Notes: generated from the sequence alone by a model not told the origin. A stretch of DNA of 64,000 nucleotides from an uncultured Acidobacteriota bacterium (GCA_902825875.1 CADECP010000004.1:1-64000), one strand, 5' to 3'; counted from the stretch's first letter, positions 1 to 10,449 are shown. Program-made: numbers and translations.

Positions 1-26
1 TGAACACCTATCATTACAGGTCAAAG

Positions 27-224
27 CTAATTTTCAAAACTTGCAACCAGTTCAGTTTCCTGCGGTGTTTCCGCTTGTCCAGCCGGAACGTTTTGAGCCT
101 TCGCTTTTGCCAGCCAAATCGCGTTTGCCGCAACGATGAACAGCGTTAGCAATCCTGCCGCGCGCAAAAAAATTCTGGAAAAATTGACTGAAGAAACTGA
201 AGACGAGTTCTTAAGGTCGAACAT
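27..224 (-). CDS. Small single-pass membrane protein, unknown
   Basis: A 65-residue product with one hydrophobic stretch at about residues 19-40, rich in Leu, Ala, Ile and Val, after a Ser/Asn-rich N-terminus. The C-terminal 25 residues are hydrophilic and acidic. The ATG has a good ribosome binding site: AGGAG with a six-base spacer. That is the main reason to accept so short a gene. No family is recognised. It could be a small membrane protein or an uncleaved signal-anchor peptide. It is transcribed away from the secreted proteins to its right. Confidence 0.55.
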   Translation of the reverse strand: MFDLKNSSSVSSVNFSRIFLRAAGLLTLFIVAANAIWLAKAKAQNVPAGQAETPQETELVASFEN

Positions 225-461
225 AGCAAGCTCCTGATGTTGGTTTTTGATGCCGTGGATTTCGTGCCGATTGAGGTCAGCGCAGAGAGTAGCTTACCCG
301 TCAGAAAAATTTAAGCAGTCGCGGGCCGTTTTACGAAATTGCTGCGCTATAGAGGGTGAAGACGGCAATGGGTCGTCTTGGCAAACAGAGGGAGAGGTGA
401 TTCTGGCAATTTTGCCTCTTCCTGATTTCAAAACAGCGAAGTTTTCATGGAGGCAATTCGC

Positions 462-1076
462 ATGATTCAACATTCAATCAATCACTCTATTTTCTCGCGG
501 CTTGGGTTGGCGTTGGTTTGCGCTCTGATGTTGTGCGTGGCGTCTGGCGCTGCGATGGCGCAATCAGTATCCGGTCTGCGCTTCACCACAGATGGTGCAG
601 GCACAAGCAGTTACGGCAATGCAACGTCTTCGGACGGAGCCTTGCGGGGTAACGTCCAGTTCAAATTTAATGGCGGTATCAGCAACGGCGTCCTGAGCAT
701 TGGCGACATCGAGGTCAAATTGCCGACGACGCCCAGCGGCACGCGGTTTTACCGCATCAAAGATCAGGGCTATTACGGCGTATACAACCGTGCTTCGGGC
801 AACTATCCGGTGGTCACGTATAGCACGTCTGATCCGAACTTCAACGTTTTGACCATCTCAAACCTGGGCGGGTCAGAGTATTTTTCAAACACTTCGGCTC
901 GCTGGATTGGAAAGATGACGGTGACGTTGAAATTCAGCAAGGTCAGCGGTGTGGCAGATCAATTTCGGATTCGTTTCACTCCGGAAAGAACCAGCGGCTC
1001 GCCGCCGCCTGCCGTATCTGGAACAATTGCCAGCGGGCGTATGTCGGCTGGTTCAGGCATTGATCTGATTCGTTAA
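462..1076 (+). CDS. Secreted protein, unknown
   Basis: A 204-residue product. The start at 462 is preferred over the in-frame ATG at 447 because GGAGG at 449-453 lies eight bases before it. Residues 1 to about 30 form a Sec signal peptide ending in AMAQ, so cleavage after Ala is likely. The mature part is rich in Gly, Ser and Thr and looks all-beta, with no Cys and no catalytic motif. No family is recognised. It is followed at 120 bp by another secreted-protein gene on the same strand. A cell-surface or extracellular role is inferred only from the signal peptide. Confidence 0.7.
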   Translation: MIQHSINHSIFSRLGLALVCALMLCVASGAAMAQSVSGLRFTTDGAGTSSYGNATSSDGALRGNVQFKFNGGISNGVLSIGDIEVKLPTTPSGTRFYRIKDQGYYGVYNRASGNYPVVTYSTSDPNFNVLTISNLGGSEYFSNTSARWIGKMTVTLKFSKVSGVADQFRIRFTPERTSGSPPPAVSGTIASGRMSAGSGIDLIR

Positions 1077-1196
1077 AAAAAGGCTGGTCAACAAAATAAG
1101 CCAGTTCTGCGGGCGGCGGGGTGGGAGTTCGCATTCCGTCAACCTTGTCGCCCGCGTTCATTGGCAATCTTATCTCTCATCTCGCAGGAGGTTTTT

Positions 1197-1787
1197 ATGT
1201 TCAGAGCGTTGAAGGCGTTGGTTTTATGCGGAGTGTTTTTATCAGTTTTGTGTATTTCGCAACCGGCGTTGGCGCAATCATCGCCAACTGCACAGTCTAC
1301 AGTGGCGGCAACGCCCGAAGTGCAACTGCTGCGCGCCATTCTGGAAGAGTTGCGCTTGCAGCGCGCCGTGTTGCAACGCACTTATGTGCAAACTTACAGA
1401 GCGCAGAGGTTGACCGAACAACTGGCGCGGCAGCAAGCGCGCGTAGACAGTCTGGGCGAAGAAATCGCGCAACTAAAAGCGATTGCACACCAAGCGCAGG
1501 ACTCGCGCGACGAAGATGAATTAAAAGATTTGCTGGCGACGATCAACGAAACTACTGAGCCACACCAACGTGCCGCGTTGATGCAGTCTTACAATAGTAT
1601 GAAACGCGCCTTTGAGCGTCAGCGCGAATATGTTCGGCAAGAAGTCGAACGCAGCCGCGAACGCCAAATGCAACTAGAAAGCCTGCTGCACACAGAGCAA
1701 GGCAAGCTGGCTGAAATGCAGGAACAGTTCAATGCGCTGGAACGGGAATTGGAAAAGCAGTTCATTGAGGCGAAGCCCAAAAAGTAA
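1197..1787 (+). CDS. Secreted coiled-coil protein, unknown
   Basis: A 196-residue product. The ATG at 1197 follows a strong AGGAGG (1186-1191) with a five-base spacer, so longer in-frame starts upstream are unlikely. Residues 1-27 form a signal peptide ending in ALAQ. The rest, from about residue 40, is almost entirely charged helix rich in Glu, Gln, Arg and Leu with heptad spacing, predicting a long periplasmic coiled coil. No family can be named. Cell-envelope structural proteins often look like this, but function is unknown. Confidence 0.7.
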   Translation: MFRALKALVLCGVFLSVLCISQPALAQSSPTAQSTVAATPEVQLLRAILEELRLQRAVLQRTYVQTYRAQRLTEQLARQQARVDSLGEEIAQLKAIAHQAQDSRDEDELKDLLATINETTEPHQRAALMQSYNSMKRAFERQREYVRQEVERSRERQMQLESLLHTEQGKLAEMQEQFNALERELEKQFIEAKPKK

Positions 1788-1933
1788 ATGTTCAATAAAC
1801 ACAGGACGAGTACCCAATCAGTGACGAGCAACACCACTTTCTAAAATCACTCGCAGCCAACAAAAATAGGGCAATGACGACAGCTTAGCTTTGTCATTGC
1901 CCTTAATCTCATTTCCTCTCACAAGCCAAAATT

Positions 1934-2383
1934 TTACGCTTCGCGCGGGTTTGGCAAAGCCAAAGCCAACAGAAAAATGACGCTTATCAGCGCAAAACAA
2001 ATCAGCGGCGGCGGAATGCGGTAGTGCCAATACAGTACAGTCAAAGCAATGGCACAAAGCAGGTTGATTACCGTCAAACCGCGCACGAGTCGAGCGGAAT
2101 CGCCAGCCCAATACAATGTCGCCAGATTCTGTACCGCGAGAAAAACCAGAAAGATGGTCATCGTCAAACTCAGGCTGAGTTGCACAGCCATCAACGAAGG
2201 TCGCATTCCCATCCCCAGATCAAGCGTGTATCCGGTCATTGCTTCGATCACGGATTTCAGAGCCGTATCGTTTTCAGGAATTGGCGAAAAGTGCCCGGCG
2301 GTATGAGCCGCCGCCGTCAACAACATCAAAATCGAACCGGCAGCAAACAATCGGCAGCCGGGTCTGAAAATTTTTCCGAACAT
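1934..2383 (-). CDS. Four-helix integral membrane protein, unknown
   Basis: A 149-residue product with four hydrophobic segments: about residues 10-30, 65-87, 96-117 and 120-143. A short extracytoplasmic loop (residues 30-60) lies between the first two. The ATG is preceded by AGGAGG, six bases away. No catalytic motif is visible. It lies just downstream of the amidohydrolase gene in the same direction, with 15 bp between the coding regions, so the two may share a transcript. Function unknown. Confidence 0.65.
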   Translation of the reverse strand: MFGKIFRPGCRLFAAGSILMLLTAAAHTAGHFSPIPENDTALKSVIEAMTGYTLDLGMGMRPSLMAVQLSLSLTMTIFLVFLAVQNLATLYWAGDSARLVRGLTVINLLCAIALTVLYWHYRIPPPLICFALISVIFLLALALPNPREA

Positions 2384-2398
2384 TGATGTCCTCCTGTT

Positions 2399-4066
2399 TT
2401 ATTTGACCTTGCCAGGCCCCCACAAAGCGCGACCAGATTTCGTGCCAGTATGTTCGCCATCTTTCAAGACTTGTTGGCCGTTGACGAAGACATGCTGCAT
2501 GCCGACGGCATACTGGTGCGGTTGTTCAAACGTCGCGCGGTCGGCAATCGTTTTCGGATCGAAAACAACCACGTCGGCATAGTAACCCGATTTCAGCAAC
2601 CCGCGACGATCCAGACCAAGATTAGCCGCCGGCAACGCTGCCAAACGGCGAATGGCTTCTTCCATCGGAATGACTTTTTCGTCTCGGACGTATTTGCCCA
2701 ACAACCGTGCGAAATTGCCATACGCGCGAGGGTGCGTGGATGAATTTAGAAAAACGCCTTCGGCAGCCATTGACGCCGCGTCTGAGCCGAACGAAACCCA
2801 CGGCAGCTTGAGCTGCTTTTTGACGTTTTCTTCCGACATCATGAAATACACCGTATCCACCCGCGAACGGTCTTCGACAATCAAATCCATGATGGTTTCT
2901 ATCGGGTCTTTGCCGCGCAGCTTCGCCACTTCGCCAATTGTTTTGCCGATGTACTGCCTGAGCGCCGGATTACGGAACCCAACCAACAGAATGCGTTCCG
3001 GCGAACCGGCCAGTTGGTACATGTTTTCCCACGAATCGCTTTGGGCCAGGACTTCGGCGGCAATTTTCTTGCGAGTTTCCGGGTCTTGCAGCCGTTTGAA
3101 CAACGCTTCGAATCCACCGTCGAGCGTCCAGGGCGGCAGCGTCGAATTCAATCCGGTCGAACCAGCGGTGTAGGTGTACATATCGGCTGACACCTTCAAA
3201 CCCTCGCGGCGGGCTTTTTCCACCATCTTGATGACCTTGTCCATCTTCGGCCAGTTGGCTTCGCCCGAAGCTTTGAGGTGATAAATTTCGGCGGGAATCT
3301 TTGCTTCGCGGGCAATGCGGATCAATTCTTCGACGCCTTCGATCAACTGATTGCCTTCGCTTCGCATGTGAGAAATGTATTTGCCTTTGTATTGCGCCGC
3401 GACCTTGCACATTTCAATCAACTCTTCGGTCGTAGCGTAAAATGCTGGCGCGTAAATCAACGAAGAACCAATGCCCAAAGCGCCCGCTTCCATTTCCTGC
3501 CGCACCAGTTCGCGCATCTGTTTCAACTGTTCCGGCGTAGCCTTTTTGTCTTCCAGGCCAATGACATATTCGCGGATCGTCGTCGCGCCGATGTATGAAG
3601 CTACGTTTTGCGAAATGCCTTTCTTTTCTGCGTAGCTCAGATATTCCGCCAGCGTCGTCCAGGCGGTCACGTTTCGCCGCTTCTTCATTTCTTCACTGAC
3701 CGGTCCCATTGAGCTTCCTTCGCCGAAGATTTGGGTCGTTACGCCTTGACGTAATTCGCCCAGCGAACGTCCGTCGGCCAGAATTGAGTTGTAAGAATGC
3801 GACAGCATGTTGATAAAGCCGGGAGCGACTACCATTCCGCTGGCATCAACTACGATTTTCGCTTTCGCGTTTTTTAAATTACCGATTGCCACAATTTGGT
3901 CACCGCGAATCGCCACGTCGGCCTGGCGAGCTTTGCCGCCCGTGCCATCGTAAACAGCGCCATTTTTGATAAGCACATCGAATTCGCCGCTTTGCTGCGC
4001 CTGGGTGCTAAAACTCAGTTGCAGCGTGAAAACCAAAACCGCCATCAATAGACACAGTTTTCGCAT
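2399..4066 (-). CDS. Secreted D-aminoacylase-like amidohydrolase
   Basis: A 555-residue member of the N-acyl-D-amino-acid deacylase branch of the amidohydrolase superfamily. The family removes acyl groups from D-amino acids using one or two metals. The start at 4066 gives a normal signal peptide (residues 1 to about 24, ending in TQAQ); the frame stays open upstream but that stretch overlaps the divergent tadA region. Visible family parts: N-terminal beta-sandwich (VYDGTGG), the barrel His in ISHMRSEG and YHLKASG, the Asp in SFGSDAA, and the C-terminal DLVVFD-like strand (ADVVVFDP). Oddity: the usual metal motif HxH reads NMLSHS, so the first His is Leu, and the Cys of the usual GNCG loop is absent (GEGSSMG). 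It may use a single-metal site or a different substrate. The family call is firm; the substrate is not. Confidence 0.85.
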   Translation of the reverse strand: MRKLCLLMAVLVFTLQLSFSTQAQQSGEFDVLIKNGAVYDGTGGKARQADVAIRGDQIVAIGNLKNAKAKIVVDASGMVVAPGFINMLSHSYNSILADGRSLGELRQGVTTQIFGEGSSMGPVSEEMKKRRNVTAWTTLAEYLSYAEKKGISQNVASYIGATTIREYVIGLEDKKATPEQLKQMRELVRQEMEAGALGIGSSLIYAPAFYATTEELIEMCKVAAQYKGKYISHMRSEGNQLIEGVEELIRIAREAKIPAEIYHLKASGEANWPKMDKVIKMVEKARREGLKVSADMYTYTAGSTGLNSTLPPWTLDGGFEALFKRLQDPETRKKIAAEVLAQSDSWENMYQLAGSPERILLVGFRNPALRQYIGKTIGEVAKLRGKDPIETIMDLIVEDRSRVDTVYFMMSEENVKKQLKLPWVSFGSDAASMAAEGVFLNSSTHPRAYGNFARLLGKYVRDEKVIPMEEAIRRLAALPAANLGLDRRGLLKSGYYADVVVFDPKTIADRATFEQPHQYAVGMQHVFVNGQQVLKDGEHTGTKSGRALWGPGKVK

Positions 4067-4244
4067 AAATTTCTTTTTTGCCTCCGGTTTTTCAGATGGA
4101 GTTGTTACTTCGACTGCCGGTGATAATAGCCAGCAGTTGCGAATTTTGAAAAGCCGACATCGGCAAAGTGCTGATTTTGCTGGCTTGACAGAGATTCGTT
4201 GCGTCAGTACCATCCGCCTTCTTTTTTGGCGCACCGGAACCACA

Positions 4245-4796
4245 ATGAACAAGCGTCAACAGGCAACAGCGAGTGAACTGGCTTCGACAGACTCACTCCA
4301 GGATTTGAATTCGCTCGATCAGTTTTTTATGGGCTTCGCCCTGGCGGAAGCTCAACGAGCGAGAGATGTTGGCGAAGTTCCGATTGGCGCTATAGTGGTA
4401 ATTGATAATCAGATTGTTGGAAACGGACACAACCAGCCGATTGCGTTGAATGACCCAACGGCTCACGCGGAAATTCTGGCAATACGGCGAGCGGCGGAAC
4501 GAATCGGAAATTACCGACTGACCGATGCTACGATGTACGTAACCATTGAACCTTGCGCGATGTGCGCCGGAGCGATGGTCAATGCCAGAGTCAAACGCTT
4601 GGTTTACGGTGCTACGGAAATTCGCGCTGGCGCAGTAAATTCTGTCTTCCAAATCTGTAGCAACAGTTCTTTGAATCATCAGGTCGAAGTTACCTCCGGC
4701 GTCCGAGACGATGAATGCCGCAAGTTGATGCAGGCATTTTTCAAACAGCGACGAAAGAATAAGGTTGATAATTCAACTGACTCTTTACCGGAGTAA
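4245..4796 (+). CDS. tadA: tRNA-specific adenosine deaminase
   Basis: TadA converts A34 to inosine in tRNA-Arg(ACG), allowing wobble decoding. The 183-residue protein has the zinc-dependent cytidine/adenosine deaminase fold: HAE at about residues 74-76 (zinc His plus catalytic Glu) and PCAMC at about 103-107 (two zinc Cys). The start at 4245 keeps a roughly 28-residue N-terminal extension before the conserved MGFALAEA helix; the ATG at 4329 would give a core-length protein and cannot be excluded. It lies directly before tRNA-Ser, ffs and dnaX, a common bacterial order. A 178-bp gap separates it from the divergent amidohydrolase and must hold both promoters. Confidence 0.93.
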   Translation: MNKRQQATASELASTDSLQDLNSLDQFFMGFALAEAQRARDVGEVPIGAIVVIDNQIVGNGHNQPIALNDPTAHAEILAIRRAAERIGNYRLTDATMYVTIEPCAMCAGAMVNARVKRLVYGATEIRAGAVNSVFQICSNSSLNHQVEVTSGVRDDECRKLMQAFFKQRRKNKVDNSTDSLPE

Positions 4797-4814
4797 CAAG
4801 GACAAACAATTTTC

Positions 4815-4908
<94 letters not shown>

Positions 4909-4914
4909 CTTTTC

Positions 4915-4940
4915 AATCTCAAATTTCCAAATTTGAGATT
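4915..4940. other. Hairpin between the two tRNA-Ser genes
   Basis: A perfect 12-bp inverted repeat (AATCTCAAATTT, two-base loop, complement) fills the spacer between the tRNAs. It is AT-rich and lacks a downstream T tract as a terminator would have, so an RNA processing signal is as likely. A shorter hairpin using the same CAATCTCAA word sits at 5038-5057 before ffs. Confidence 0.6.
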
Positions 4941-4941
4941 T

Positions 4942-5025
<84 letters not shown>

Positions 5026-5063
5026 TTCCCAACTTTGCAATCTCAATTTATTGAGATGCGTAT

Positions 5064-5167
<104 letters not shown>

Positions 5168-5183
5168 TCCTATTTTTACTGTC

Positions 5184-5250
5184 AAAACGAATAGCTCCTT
5201 CGGGAAACCAGATTTAACTACCAGGTTTTCCGAAGGAGCTATTCGTTTTT
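5184..5250. terminator. Bidirectional terminator after ffs
   Basis: A long inverted repeat of about 26 bp (left arm 5184-5209, right arm 5224-5249; one G-T pair) flanked by A and T runs on both sides. It separates ffs from the convergent small basic-protein gene ending at 5268, and can terminate both. Confidence 0.85.
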
Positions 5251-5267
5251 GAAGTTGCAATAATGGC

Positions 5268-5558
5268 TTATTTTTTACCTTCTTTTTCAGCGCGAGCTTT
5301 CGCCCAACGAGCTTTGGCTGCTTCCTTGAGCTTCTTTTTGGTGGCGGCAGAAACCACTCGTTTCTTTCTTCTACCGTCGGCGGCAGCAATACCCGCTACT
5401 TTCGCCGTTGCGGCAACACTGCCATCTTTGGCAAGCTGTCTACGCTTTTCATTCAACTCGGCAATTTGTGCCTCAAGTCTTTGGATTTGCGTATCAATTC
5501 CGACAATCGCCAACTGAACGAGTTCAGAGGGATTCCCACTACCTTTTGGTCTAGGCAT
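5268..5558 (-). CDS. Small basic coiled-coil protein, possibly nucleoid-associated
   Basis: A 96-residue product. The start at 5558 has AAGGAG with a five-base spacer. Residues 1-10 (MPRPKGSGNP) resemble a short AT-hook-like basic lead. Residues 11-47 form a predicted coiled coil, and residues 65-96 are very basic, with the motif AATKKKLKEAAKARWAKARAE. This Lys/Arg/Ala tail recurs in many bacterial proteins of unknown function and would bind nucleic acid. A DNA-compacting or regulatory role is inferred. It ends convergent with ffs and has about 320 bp of upstream non-coding DNA. Confidence 0.7.
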   Translation of the reverse strand: MPRPKGSGNPSELVQLAIVGIDTQIQRLEAQIAELNEKRRQLAKDGSVAATAKVAGIAAADGRRKKRVVSAATKKKLKEAAKARWAKARAEKEGKK

Positions 5559-5882
5559 ATATTCTCCTTGGATTTGGAATGTGACTGACGTGTGAGCTAT
5601 AGCTTTCAGCATCAGCGGTAACATAAAAACTACTGCGCGGCATTCTAAACTATACCCGCGTAAAAAAGCCAAGCTAAAAAATAAGTACCTTGTTGCTCTA
5701 TTAGACTGAAATCTCGCATTGGCAAGATAAGCCCTAATTATGCCTTTGCCTGGAACCGAAATGACTTCGTGGCTTCGTGACTTGAGCCGCTGAACCCTGT
5801 GGGCTATGCTCTGATTGCTGGTTTCGATCCATTCCCAATTCATTTCCGTTGTCGTCAATTTTCCTGTTTGGAGATCGCTTAC
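5559..5882. other. Intergenic region, divergent promoters
   Basis: A 324-bp gap between the small basic gene (leftward) and dnaX (rightward). It is AT-rich at 5640-5700. I see no gene and no confident promoter hexamers. Both flanking genes should start here. Confidence 0.4.
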
Positions 5883-7760
5883 GTGAGTTATCAAGTTATC
5901 GCGCGAAAATATCGTCCTCAGACATTCTCTGACCTTACCGGTCAGGAACACATCACGCGAACGCTGACTCGCGCATTGGATCAGCAACGACTTCATCACG
6001 CTTATTTGTTTGCCGGAGTTCGCGGAACCGGCAAAACGACTTCAGCACGAATTCTGGCCAAAGGATTGAATTGTCACAATGGAATCACCAGCCAGCCGTG
6101 TTTGCAGTGTCCATCTTGCGTGGAAATCACCGTTGGCAACTCGTTGGATGTTTTGGAAATTGACGCCGCCTCAAATACTGGCGTGGATAACGTGCGCGAT
6201 GTCATCATCAACAACATTGCGATGGCTCCGGCGCGCGACCGACACAAGGTATTTGTCATTGACGAAGTCCACATGCTTTCGACCAGCGCGTTCAACGCTT
6301 TGTTGAAAACGCTGGAAGAACCTCCGTCGCACGTGGTGTTCATTATGGCGACAACGGAGTTGCACAAACTGCCGGACACGATTCTTTCGCGTTGCCAGCA
6401 ATTCGAGTTTCGCCAGATTCCTACCGAAAAGATATTTCAACGCCTACGCGAAATCGCCGATAAGGAAAGCATCAAAATCAGCGATGAAGCTTTGCGCGAA
6501 ATCGCTCGCGCCGGAGCAGGAAGCTTGCGCGATGCTCAATCGGCGTTCGATCAAGTGATTGCGTTCAGCGGATCGGAGATTACCGAAAACGACATCACGG
6601 CTTCACTCGGCTTGGTCAGCACAGCTACGTTGGGAAGATTCGCCGAAGCAATCGCCAACCGAGACACTGCGGGAATTATCAACCTGGTCGAAGAGGTATT
6701 TTCGCGCGGCTACGATTTACGCAACTTCACGCGCGAACTTATGGCTTATTTGCGTCATTTGTTAGTCGTCAAATCCGGCGTCGCCAGCGGCGAATTGCTC
6801 GGCGTGGCGGACGTAGAAGTCGCCAAGCTGGCAAAACTTGCCGCTCAGTTTTCCGAAGAAGACCTGGTGCGTTGTTTTCATTTGTTGGCCGAAACCGAAA
6901 AAGAGGTAAAAGACTCTCCGCATCCGAGGTTTCAACTTGAAATCGGTTTGGTGAAACTGGCGCATGCTTCCCGGCTGCGAACGCTTGACGAATTGATCGA
7001 ACGGCTGGAAAGTCTGGAATCTCAGCTAAGCGGTGGGGCGGGCGGCTCCGTCGCTCATTCAGCACCTGTGGTTCAGCGCAGTGCGGCCAATTATGAACGG
7101 CCTGTCAGGCAAGCGCACGCTGAAGCTCCGGTGAAGCCTCAACCGGCAAAGCCGCCAATCGCGGAAAAACCTGTTCAAGTCAAATCAACGATCAACGATT
7201 CTTCGGAGCCGCCTGAATTTCCTGACTTCGACCCGGCGGAGTATTTCCCACCATCTGAACTGCCAGATTTTTCTGAGCCTGAAGCTCCACTTTCGCCAGC
7301 TTCCCCTAAACGTTCAGTTACCGCCGCTGCTCCCAAAGAAATAGCTCAAGCGACAATTCAAATAATTCCCGGCAGAGAAGTCGAAGCGATTTTGAAAGAA
7401 GTTCAGAAACTCAATCGTCCGTTGGTGTTGATGGCGTTGGAAGACGCACAAGGCAAAAGTTACCAGAATGGCGCTCTGACAGTTACATTTAGTAAAGATG
7501 ATGCCGTCGCCAAACGTTTGCGCGACAGCGCCACGCTGTTTCGCACAATTGGAGAAAAACTGTTCGGACAACCGCTTCGCGTCGAAGTGCAAATCAGCAG
7601 CAATGTTGAAACCGAACCAGCCGTTGACCAAACCGCAGTGAAGCGTCAAGAGTTGAAAGAAGCCGCGCTGCAAAATTCCGCCGTGCGGCGCGTGATGGAA
7701 GAATTTCGAGGCGAAATCGTCTGGGTTAAAGAATCGGGCGAGGCGAATCAGCCGTCTTGA
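5883..7760 (+). CDS. dnaX: DNA polymerase III subunit gamma/tau
   Basis: The clamp-loader ATPase that loads the sliding clamp and, as tau, couples the polymerases. The 625-residue protein begins at a GTG (5883) with GGAG nine bases upstream, giving the classic N-terminus ending in KYRP. Walker A GVRGTGKT is at about 45-52, the four-Cys zinc module at C64, C73, C76 and C79, Walker B/DEVH at about 127-130, and the SRC sensor/arginine-finger segment (SRCQQFEF) at about 170. Domain III follows, then a Pro/Glu-rich linker at about 410-500 and a tau-like C-terminal domain. No frameshift slippery site was identified. It heads the dnaX-ybaB-recR operon. Confidence 0.96.
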   Translation: MSYQVIARKYRPQTFSDLTGQEHITRTLTRALDQQRLHHAYLFAGVRGTGKTTSARILAKGLNCHNGITSQPCLQCPSCVEITVGNSLDVLEIDAASNTGVDNVRDVIINNIAMAPARDRHKVFVIDEVHMLSTSAFNALLKTLEEPPSHVVFIMATTELHKLPDTILSRCQQFEFRQIPTEKIFQRLREIADKESIKISDEALREIARAGAGSLRDAQSAFDQVIAFSGSEITENDITASLGLVSTATLGRFAEAIANRDTAGIINLVEEVFSRGYDLRNFTRELMAYLRHLLVVKSGVASGELLGVADVEVAKLAKLAAQFSEEDLVRCFHLLAETEKEVKDSPHPRFQLEIGLVKLAHASRLRTLDELIERLESLESQLSGGAGGSVAHSAPVVQRSAANYERPVRQAHAEAPVKPQPAKPPIAEKPVQVKSTINDSSEPPEFPDFDPAEYFPPSELPDFSEPEAPLSPASPKRSVTAAAPKEIAQATIQIIPGREVEAILKEVQKLNRPLVLMALEDAQGKSYQNGALTVTFSKDDAVAKRLRDSATLFRTIGEKLFGQPLRVEVQISSNVETEPAVDQTAVKRQELKEAALQNSAVRRVMEEFRGEIVWVKESGEANQPS

Positions 7761-7872
7761 GCCAATCACCACAGACGGCAAAGCCCGACGGTTTTTGAGC
7801 CGACAAGCGCGTGGTATGATGCCCGCGCTTAAATCCAATCCATACAAGTTCTGATTTTAAGGAGACATCGAA

Positions 7873-8184
7873 ATGAAACTTCCAGGTGGCATGAACCTGC
7901 AACAAATGATGAAGCAGGCGCAGAAAATGCAAGAACAGATGGCGCAGGAAATGGATGCTTTGCGCGTGGATTCGACGGCGGGCGGCGGCATTGTCCGGGT
8001 CGAAATGAACGGCAACAAAGAAGTCCTGGCCATCAAAATTGATCCAGAAGCCGCCAGCGACATCGAAATGTTGCAGGATTTGATCGTCGCCGCCATCAAC
8101 GAATGCGGACGCAAAGTTGACGAAGTGATGCACAGCAAACTCGGTGGCGCACTTGGCGGAATGAAAATTCCAGGTCTGATGTAA
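7873..8184 (+). CDS. ybaB: YbaB/EbfC nucleoid-associated protein
   Basis: A 103-residue dimeric DNA-binding protein of the YbaB/EbfC family, which binds duplex DNA through paired helical pincers and is nearly always encoded between dnaX and recR, as here. The Met/Gln-rich N-terminal helix (residues 8-30) and the central [11 protein letters not shown] strand pair are typical. The RBS AAGGAG lies eight bases before the ATG. It is 112 bp after dnaX. Its intergenic gap to recR is filled by an inverted repeat. Confidence 0.94.
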   Translation: MKLPGGMNLQQMMKQAQKMQEQMAQEMDALRVDSTAGGGIVRVEMNGNKEVLAIKIDPEAASDIEMLQDLIVAAINECGRKVDEVMHSKLGGALGGMKIPGLM

Positions 8185-8185
8185 T

Positions 8186-8262
8186 TGCGGAGTGCGGATA
8201 GTGGATTGCGGAATCAAGTCACTTTCCGTCAATCCGCATTCCGCAATCCAAAATCCGCTATC
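8186..8262. repeat. Word-repeat hairpin between ybaB and recR
   Basis: The entire 81-bp gap is an imperfect hairpin made of repeats of a TGCGGA/GGATTGCGG-type word on the left arm and its complement (TCCGCATTCCGCAATCC) on the right. It may moderate read-through into recR. Four other such hairpins occur in this window with unrelated words. Confidence 0.7.
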
Positions 8263-8265
8263 TTT

Positions 8266-8880
8266 ATGCTTGATTACGCAGAGCCAGTCACCAAACTGAT
8301 TGACGAATTCAAACGGCTTCCCGGCGTCGGCCACAAGTCAGCCCAGCGGCTGGCTTTTCATTTGTTGAAAGCGCCAACCGACGAGGCCGAACGGCTGATC
8401 GCCGCCATACGCGAAGTCAAAGAAAAAATTATTTTTTGTTCGGTCTGCAACAATCTGACTGATAGCGATCCTTGTCGGTTTTGTGCCAGTCCGACACGCG
8501 ACCGTTCAGTCATTTGCGTTGTCGAAGAACCGCATAACCTGGTCGCCATCGAAAAGACCCGCGAATATCACGGCCAATACCATGTGTTGCACGGTGCGCT
8601 GTCGCCAATTCGTGGTGTAGGGCCGGAAGAATTGCGAATCCGAAATTTGCTGGAACGGCTTCGCCCGGACGAAACCGGCGAAAGCGTCGTCAAGGAAATC
8701 ATTCTGGCTACCAACCCAAACACAGAAGGCGAAGCAACGGCCAATTACTTGAGCCGGTTGCTAAAACCGTTGGGCTTTCGCATGACTCGTATCGCCATGG
8801 GCTTGCCAGTCGGCAGCGACCTGGAATATGCCGACGAAGTCACCATGCACAAGGCACTCACCAATCGCCACGAAATCTGA
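8266..8880 (+). CDS. recR: Recombination protein RecR
   Basis: RecR acts with RecF and RecO to load RecA at gaps. The 204-residue protein has the helix-hairpin-helix region with [17 protein letters not shown] (about residues 18-34), a four-Cys zinc finger (C58, C61, C70, C73), and a Toprim domain starting at about residue 81 (ICVVEEP). The start at 8266 fits the family N-terminus; the frame is open upstream but that part is the hairpin repeat. The next gene begins one base after the stop. Confidence 0.95.
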   Translation: MLDYAEPVTKLIDEFKRLPGVGHKSAQRLAFHLLKAPTDEAERLIAAIREVKEKIIFCSVCNNLTDSDPCRFCASPTRDRSVICVVEEPHNLVAIEKTREYHGQYHVLHGALSPIRGVGPEELRIRNLLERLRPDETGESVVKEIILATNPNTEGEATANYLSRLLKPLGFRMTRIAMGLPVGSDLEYADEVTMHKALTNRHEI

Positions 8881-8881
8881 A

Positions 8882-9370
8882 ATGCAGGAAAAAGATTACG
8901 CCGCCGAGTATCTGGCTTTGAAAGCCGCCAACGATCAATTGCGCGAACGCGGCAAAAACTGGTTGCTGGATTCTTTGTCGCAGCTCTGCGCCGAAGCCAA
9001 TCGCCGATTGACGCTTCAACCCGATCAGGTCGGTATTCAAACCGGCAGCCAGGATTGGCAATTCCAAGTGGAAAACACAACTATGGCTGGGGAACGATTC
9101 GGTATCCGATACCGGTTTCGCACCTTAACTGTCGAAGTCGGTTGGCCACGATTGCCGGAACATGGTTTTTTGACCAACAACGCGATGGCGCATGCGCGCG
9201 TGAGTTTGAGCCAAAACACCATGCTCGAACCGCAACCCATCGCCGAAATGATTTTGAAAAAAATGACCAATAACGATCCTGTCTGGTTTGCCTTTAATCA
9301 CAGAGTTCCCGGTGAGCAGATTACTGTGGGACGCTTGAACGAATACCTTTCCTTGATTCTGGCCAGCTAA
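8882..9370 (+). CDS. Hypothetical protein downstream of recR
   Basis: A 162-residue soluble product starting at ATG 8882, one base after the recR stop, so probably translationally coupled. No signal peptide, membrane segment or known motif. It has a charged helical N-terminus (residues 1-45) and then a mixed alpha/beta region with many aromatic residues. The tight coupling hints at a link with DNA metabolism, but no function can be assigned. Confidence 0.7.
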   Translation: MQEKDYAAEYLALKAANDQLRERGKNWLLDSLSQLCAEANRRLTLQPDQVGIQTGSQDWQFQVENTTMAGERFGIRYRFRTLTVEVGWPRLPEHGFLTNNAMAHARVSLSQNTMLEPQPIAEMILKKMTNNDPVWFAFNHRVPGEQITVGRLNEYLSLILAS

Positions 9371-9693
9371 CGTCCCTGCCAGTCTTGCTTAAAAAATAAT
9401 GAAACATAAATCAGGTTACGGCGTGAAGCAGGCTTGAGTTTGCGATGTGCCTGTTTACGAAGGTCGCACTCACTGGGAGATTTTCGGCAGGCATATCGCA
9501 TTTAGTTTTCTTCTACGGCTTGCCAGCGAACTTCGGCGAAGCCGTTTTCAAAAATTTGTTGATTGCGTGTAGCCTCACTTCACAGCTTGGCGCACTCGAC
9601 TCCCTGAAATAATCTCCATTGCAATTAATCCCTGTGTTCAACTGGCATCGCGTCTGATTGGATTGAAGCGGCTTTTTACAGGTTCGGGAAAAC
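9371..9693. other. Intergenic region, no gene seen
   Basis: A 323-bp gap between the recR operon and the secreted-protein cluster. It has only a short dyad (CGGCTT...AAGCCG around 9519-9545) and no good ORF. It presumably holds the promoter for 9694. Confidence 0.4.
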
Positions 9694-10305
9694 ATGAACC
9701 GGAAATTTGTCAGCGGAATTTTGTTCTTCGCTTTTGTTATGACGCTCAGCCACGAAAAGGCTGAATCGCGCCAGAACATCGTGCAAACAATGTCTTCGCC
9801 GGGTGGTTTCAAAACTGTTCCGAAAGTAATACAGGCACGACTGAAATTGGCGGATGGTTCCAGTTCTGTAGTTGCTGGACGCGCGACATTCACCGTCCTG
9901 CAAGCCAACGAAAACGATTCTGTTACGGGAATTTTGGTTTACGATCTGCCTGTTGAAGCACGACAAAAAATTGCCAGATATTATGGCGCAGCACTGAACA
10001 TGGTTCCCGCCAGCGTTAGTGTGAAAGACATGACGGCGAATTTTAAGCGTGGTTCCGCCTGTCCACAGATCAAGTTGATTGTGGCGATACAAAACATTCA
10101 GATTTCCGGCGCTCAATTGCTGTTTGACCGGTTGGTTTTGAATATCAACGAAACACCAGAACAGATGAATCAACTCTTTTGCAGTTGGACGCGACAAATC
10201 AACGTCAAACGTCAGCGGCAAGGATTGATCGCAGCCATCAATCGGTTGCTGGCTCCGCCTGATGCTGACGAAGAGGCTGTTGAAAATAAACCCGTGAAAC
10301 CGTAA
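9694..10305 (+). CDS. Secreted protein, paralogue of the next gene
   Basis: A 203-residue protein with an N-terminal signal peptide (about residues 1-25). It shares an extended architecture with the product at 10450: a beta segment ending FTVLQAN, the DLPVEARQKIA segment, the central MVPASVSVKDM region, and the C-terminal FDRLVLNIN and RQGLIAAINR segments. This copy has two Cys (in SACPQIK and LFCSW) that its paralogue lacks, and a longer hydrophilic tail. No known family. The pair probably arose by tandem duplication. Confidence 0.7.
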   Translation: MNRKFVSGILFFAFVMTLSHEKAESRQNIVQTMSSPGGFKTVPKVIQARLKLADGSSSVVAGRATFTVLQANENDSVTGILVYDLPVEARQKIARYYGAALNMVPASVSVKDMTANFKRGSACPQIKLIVAIQNIQISGAQLLFDRLVLNINETPEQMNQLFCSWTRQINVKRQRQGLIAAINRLLAPPDADEEAVENKPVKP

Positions 10306-10449
10306 GCTAACGCTCCCTTGTCGCCCCAGACTCACAATCTTTACCGAATCCGAAGAGCCGATCTGGTTTCGATCTAATCGCTGATACGGCGCTAATCCGG
10401 AAAAAACCCCTTGAATCAAAAACACGTTTTGGAGGTAGAAACACAATCT

